The notes under the pieces are model-generated. The model was not told the origin of the DNA and ran no database searches. It was given only the letters and a program-made list of their open reading frames with translations. Position numbers and translations under genes: made by a program. This document shows positions 14,358 through 15,666 of a DNA stretch of 15,666 nt, piece by piece (the stretch's first letter is position 1; every line of letters starts with the position of its first letter). The stretch is from Betaproteobacteria bacterium (lineage in GTDB: Bacteria; Pseudomonadota; Gammaproteobacteria; Burkholderiales; Burkholderiaceae_E), in assembly GCA_009922405.1 (NCBI GenBank), contig RFVZ01000030.1, positions 1-15,666 on the forward strand, written 5' to 3'.

Positions 14358-15666
14358 TCAGACTGGCCGGTCTGGAACTCTCGCGCGGGGGCCGGATCCT
14401 TCTGAGCGGGGTCGATGGCATCATCGAACGTGGCGAGCGGATTGGACTGCTTGGGCGCAATGGTTGTGGCAAGACCACCCTTTTGTCGGCGATCGCGGGA
14501 GACCTCAGCCCTGACCGAGGCGAGATTGATCAGCCGCGACTGCGCATAGCTCGTCTTTCACAGCACCCCCCTGCTGGGTCGCATTCGCTCATCGAGCATG
14601 TCCTGCGTGCCGACTCGCGCCGCGACGCGATCGTGCGCGAACTGGCGGCTTTGGAACTGACCTGCGCGACCGACGAATCCCCGCTCGAAGGTGGGCGAAT
14701 CGCGCAGTTACATGGTGAGTTCGACGAGCTTGACGGGTGGAGCGCACCTGCCCGGGCCGCGAAACTTCTCGATGGGCTCGGATTTTCTGTCGAGGATCAC
14801 GACAAGCCTGTTGACTCACTCTCGGGGGGCTGGAAGATGCGCCTCGATCTGGCCCGCGTCCTCATGACACCCGCAGACTTGTTACTGCTGGATGAGCCCA
14901 CCAATCACCTGGACCTTGACGCAGTGTTCTGGCTCGAGCGTTGGTTGGTTCGATTTGATGGCACCGTCTTGGTCGTCTCGCACGACAGGGACTTTGTCGA
15001 TGCGTTTGCGACCGCAGTGCTCCACTTTGAGCAACAGACCCTTCAACGATACGCTGGGGGCTGGAGTGCGTTCGAACGTCAGCAATCAGAACGACAACGG
15101 CTCCAGCGCAAGCTCGCCGATAGCCAGGCGCAGCGAATCGCGAAACTCGAACAGTTTGTTGCCCGATTCAGAGCGCAGGCGACCAAAGCAAAGCAGGCCC
15201 AGAGTCGCGTCAAGGCTCTGGAGCGAATCGAACGTATCGTCCTGGTAGAGGATGAATCAGCCGCTTCGATGCGATTTGATTCGCCGGACCAGATGCCCGA
15301 ACAGATCGCCAGTCTGGTCGATGTTGATTGCGGCTACCCCGCGGACCCGCCCATTACGATTGTCCGCCACGCCCAGCTCGACTTGCGTCGTGGCGATCGA
15401 GTCGGTGTGTTGGGACGCAATGGCGCAGGGAAGTCAACGCTCGTGCGCACCTTAGTCGCGGAATTGGACCCGCTCACGGGCGACCGCACCCACGCGAGAG
15501 CTCTCCGGATTGGCTATTTTGCCCAACGGCAAGTTGAGAGTCTGGACCCGCAATCGAGTGCGCTTGAACACCTGAAGCGGATCGAGACCAAGGAGCGCGA
15601 ACAGGTTTTGCGGGAATTCCTGGCGGGCTTCGGCTTTCGCGGTGAACAGGCCATGACGCCGGTTGC
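14354..15666 (+). CDS. yheS: ABC-F family ATPase, YheS-like (3'-truncated by window edge)
   Basis: ABC-F proteins are soluble twin-ATPase factors that bind the ribosomal E site and affect translation; YheS is the gammaproteobacterial subgroup. The visible 437 residues have no stop before the window ends. The first ATPase domain has Walker A GRNGCGKT (34-41), signature LSGGWKMRL (156-164) and Walker B LLLLDEPTNHLD (176-187), followed by VVSHDRDF. The interdomain P-site tRNA-interaction linker includes FRAQATKAKQAQSRVKALER, a close match to the YheS linker. The second Walker A is GRNGAGKS (354-361). Segments HGEFDELDGWSAPARAAKLL and FLAGFGFRGEQ also fit YheS rather than Uup, EttA or resistance-type ABC-F proteins. 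The start overlaps the prmB stop by ATGA. The second signature, second Walker B and any C-terminal coiled coil lie outside the window. Confidence 0.9.
   Translation, partial: MIRLAGLELSRGGRILLSGVDGIIERGERIGLLGRNGCGKTTLLSAIAGDLSPDRGEIDQPRLRIARLSQHPPAGSHSLIEHVLRADSRRDAIVRELAALELTCATDESPLEGGRIAQLHGEFDELDGWSAPARAAKLLDGLGFSVEDHDKPVDSLSGGWKMRLDLARVLMTPADLLLLDEPTNHLDLDAVFWLERWLVRFDGTVLVVSHDRDFVDAFATAVLHFEQQTLQRYAGGWSAFERQQSERQRLQRKLADSQAQRIAKLEQFVARFRAQATKAKQAQSRVKALERIERIVLVEDESAASMRFDSPDQMPEQIASLVDVDCGYPADPPITIVRHAQLDLRRGDRVGVLGRNGAGKSTLVRTLVAELDPLTGDRTHARALRIGYFAQRQVESLDPQSSALEHLKRIETKEREQVLREFLAGFGFRGEQAMTPV

Noticed and set aside
1..15666. Mobile element, CRISPR, defence island or biosynthetic cluster
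   Set aside because: Every coding stretch resolves to a conserved housekeeping gene, and no inverted-repeat ends, spaced repeats, transposases or integrases are visible.

Overview
The window is a gene-dense stretch of core chromosome from a gammaproteobacterium. Smc (not MukB), ZipA, GlnD, an Escherichia-type DapD and a YheS-type ABC-F protein occur together. Smc argues against Enterobacterales and their relatives, and the roughly 270-residue DapD differs from the longer pseudomonad type. The DNA is GC-rich by eye, with even codon use. The order cannot be named from the sequence; a deep-branching or Chromatiales/Xanthomonadales-like lineage is a guess. I see no mobile elements, tRNA/rRNA genes, CRISPR arrays or foreign-looking islands, and no gap between genes longer than about 120 bases.

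Layout. (1) Positions 1-1792, + strand: the 3' two thirds of glnD (nitrogen-status sensor); the nucleotidyltransferase domain lies upstream of the window. (2) Positions 1766-9586, - strand: a compact operon read smc > zipA > ligA > galU (chromosome organisation, Z-ring anchoring, NAD-dependent DNA ligase, UDP-glucose synthesis). Its junctions are a 4-base overlap, a 21-base gap and an 8-base overlap. Its last gene converges on glnD with a 27-base overlap of coding ends. (3) Positions 9587-9703: a divergent control region with an AT-rich TATAATAAT block. (4) Positions 9704-15666, + strand: a second compact operon, queF > dapC > dapD > dapE > prmB > yheS, with the last gene cut by the window end.

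How the genes work together. dapC, dapD and dapE give three enzymes of the succinylase branch to meso-diaminopimelate and lysine (N-succinyltransferase, aminotransferase, desuccinylase). They are flanked by three translation-related genes: queF (queuosine precursor for tRNA), prmB (methylation of ribosomal protein L3) and yheS (ribosome-associated ABC-F ATPase).

I found no convincing undescribed system. The observations most worth checking are small lineage-specific insertions in otherwise ordinary enzymes: a run of four A-x-[IL]-x-x pentads inside PrmB and a basic insert in the helix-hairpin-helix part of LigA. Also of note are the split of a glnD-dap neighbourhood by the inverted smc-galU block, the glnD/galU coding overlap, and an atypical ZipA linker.
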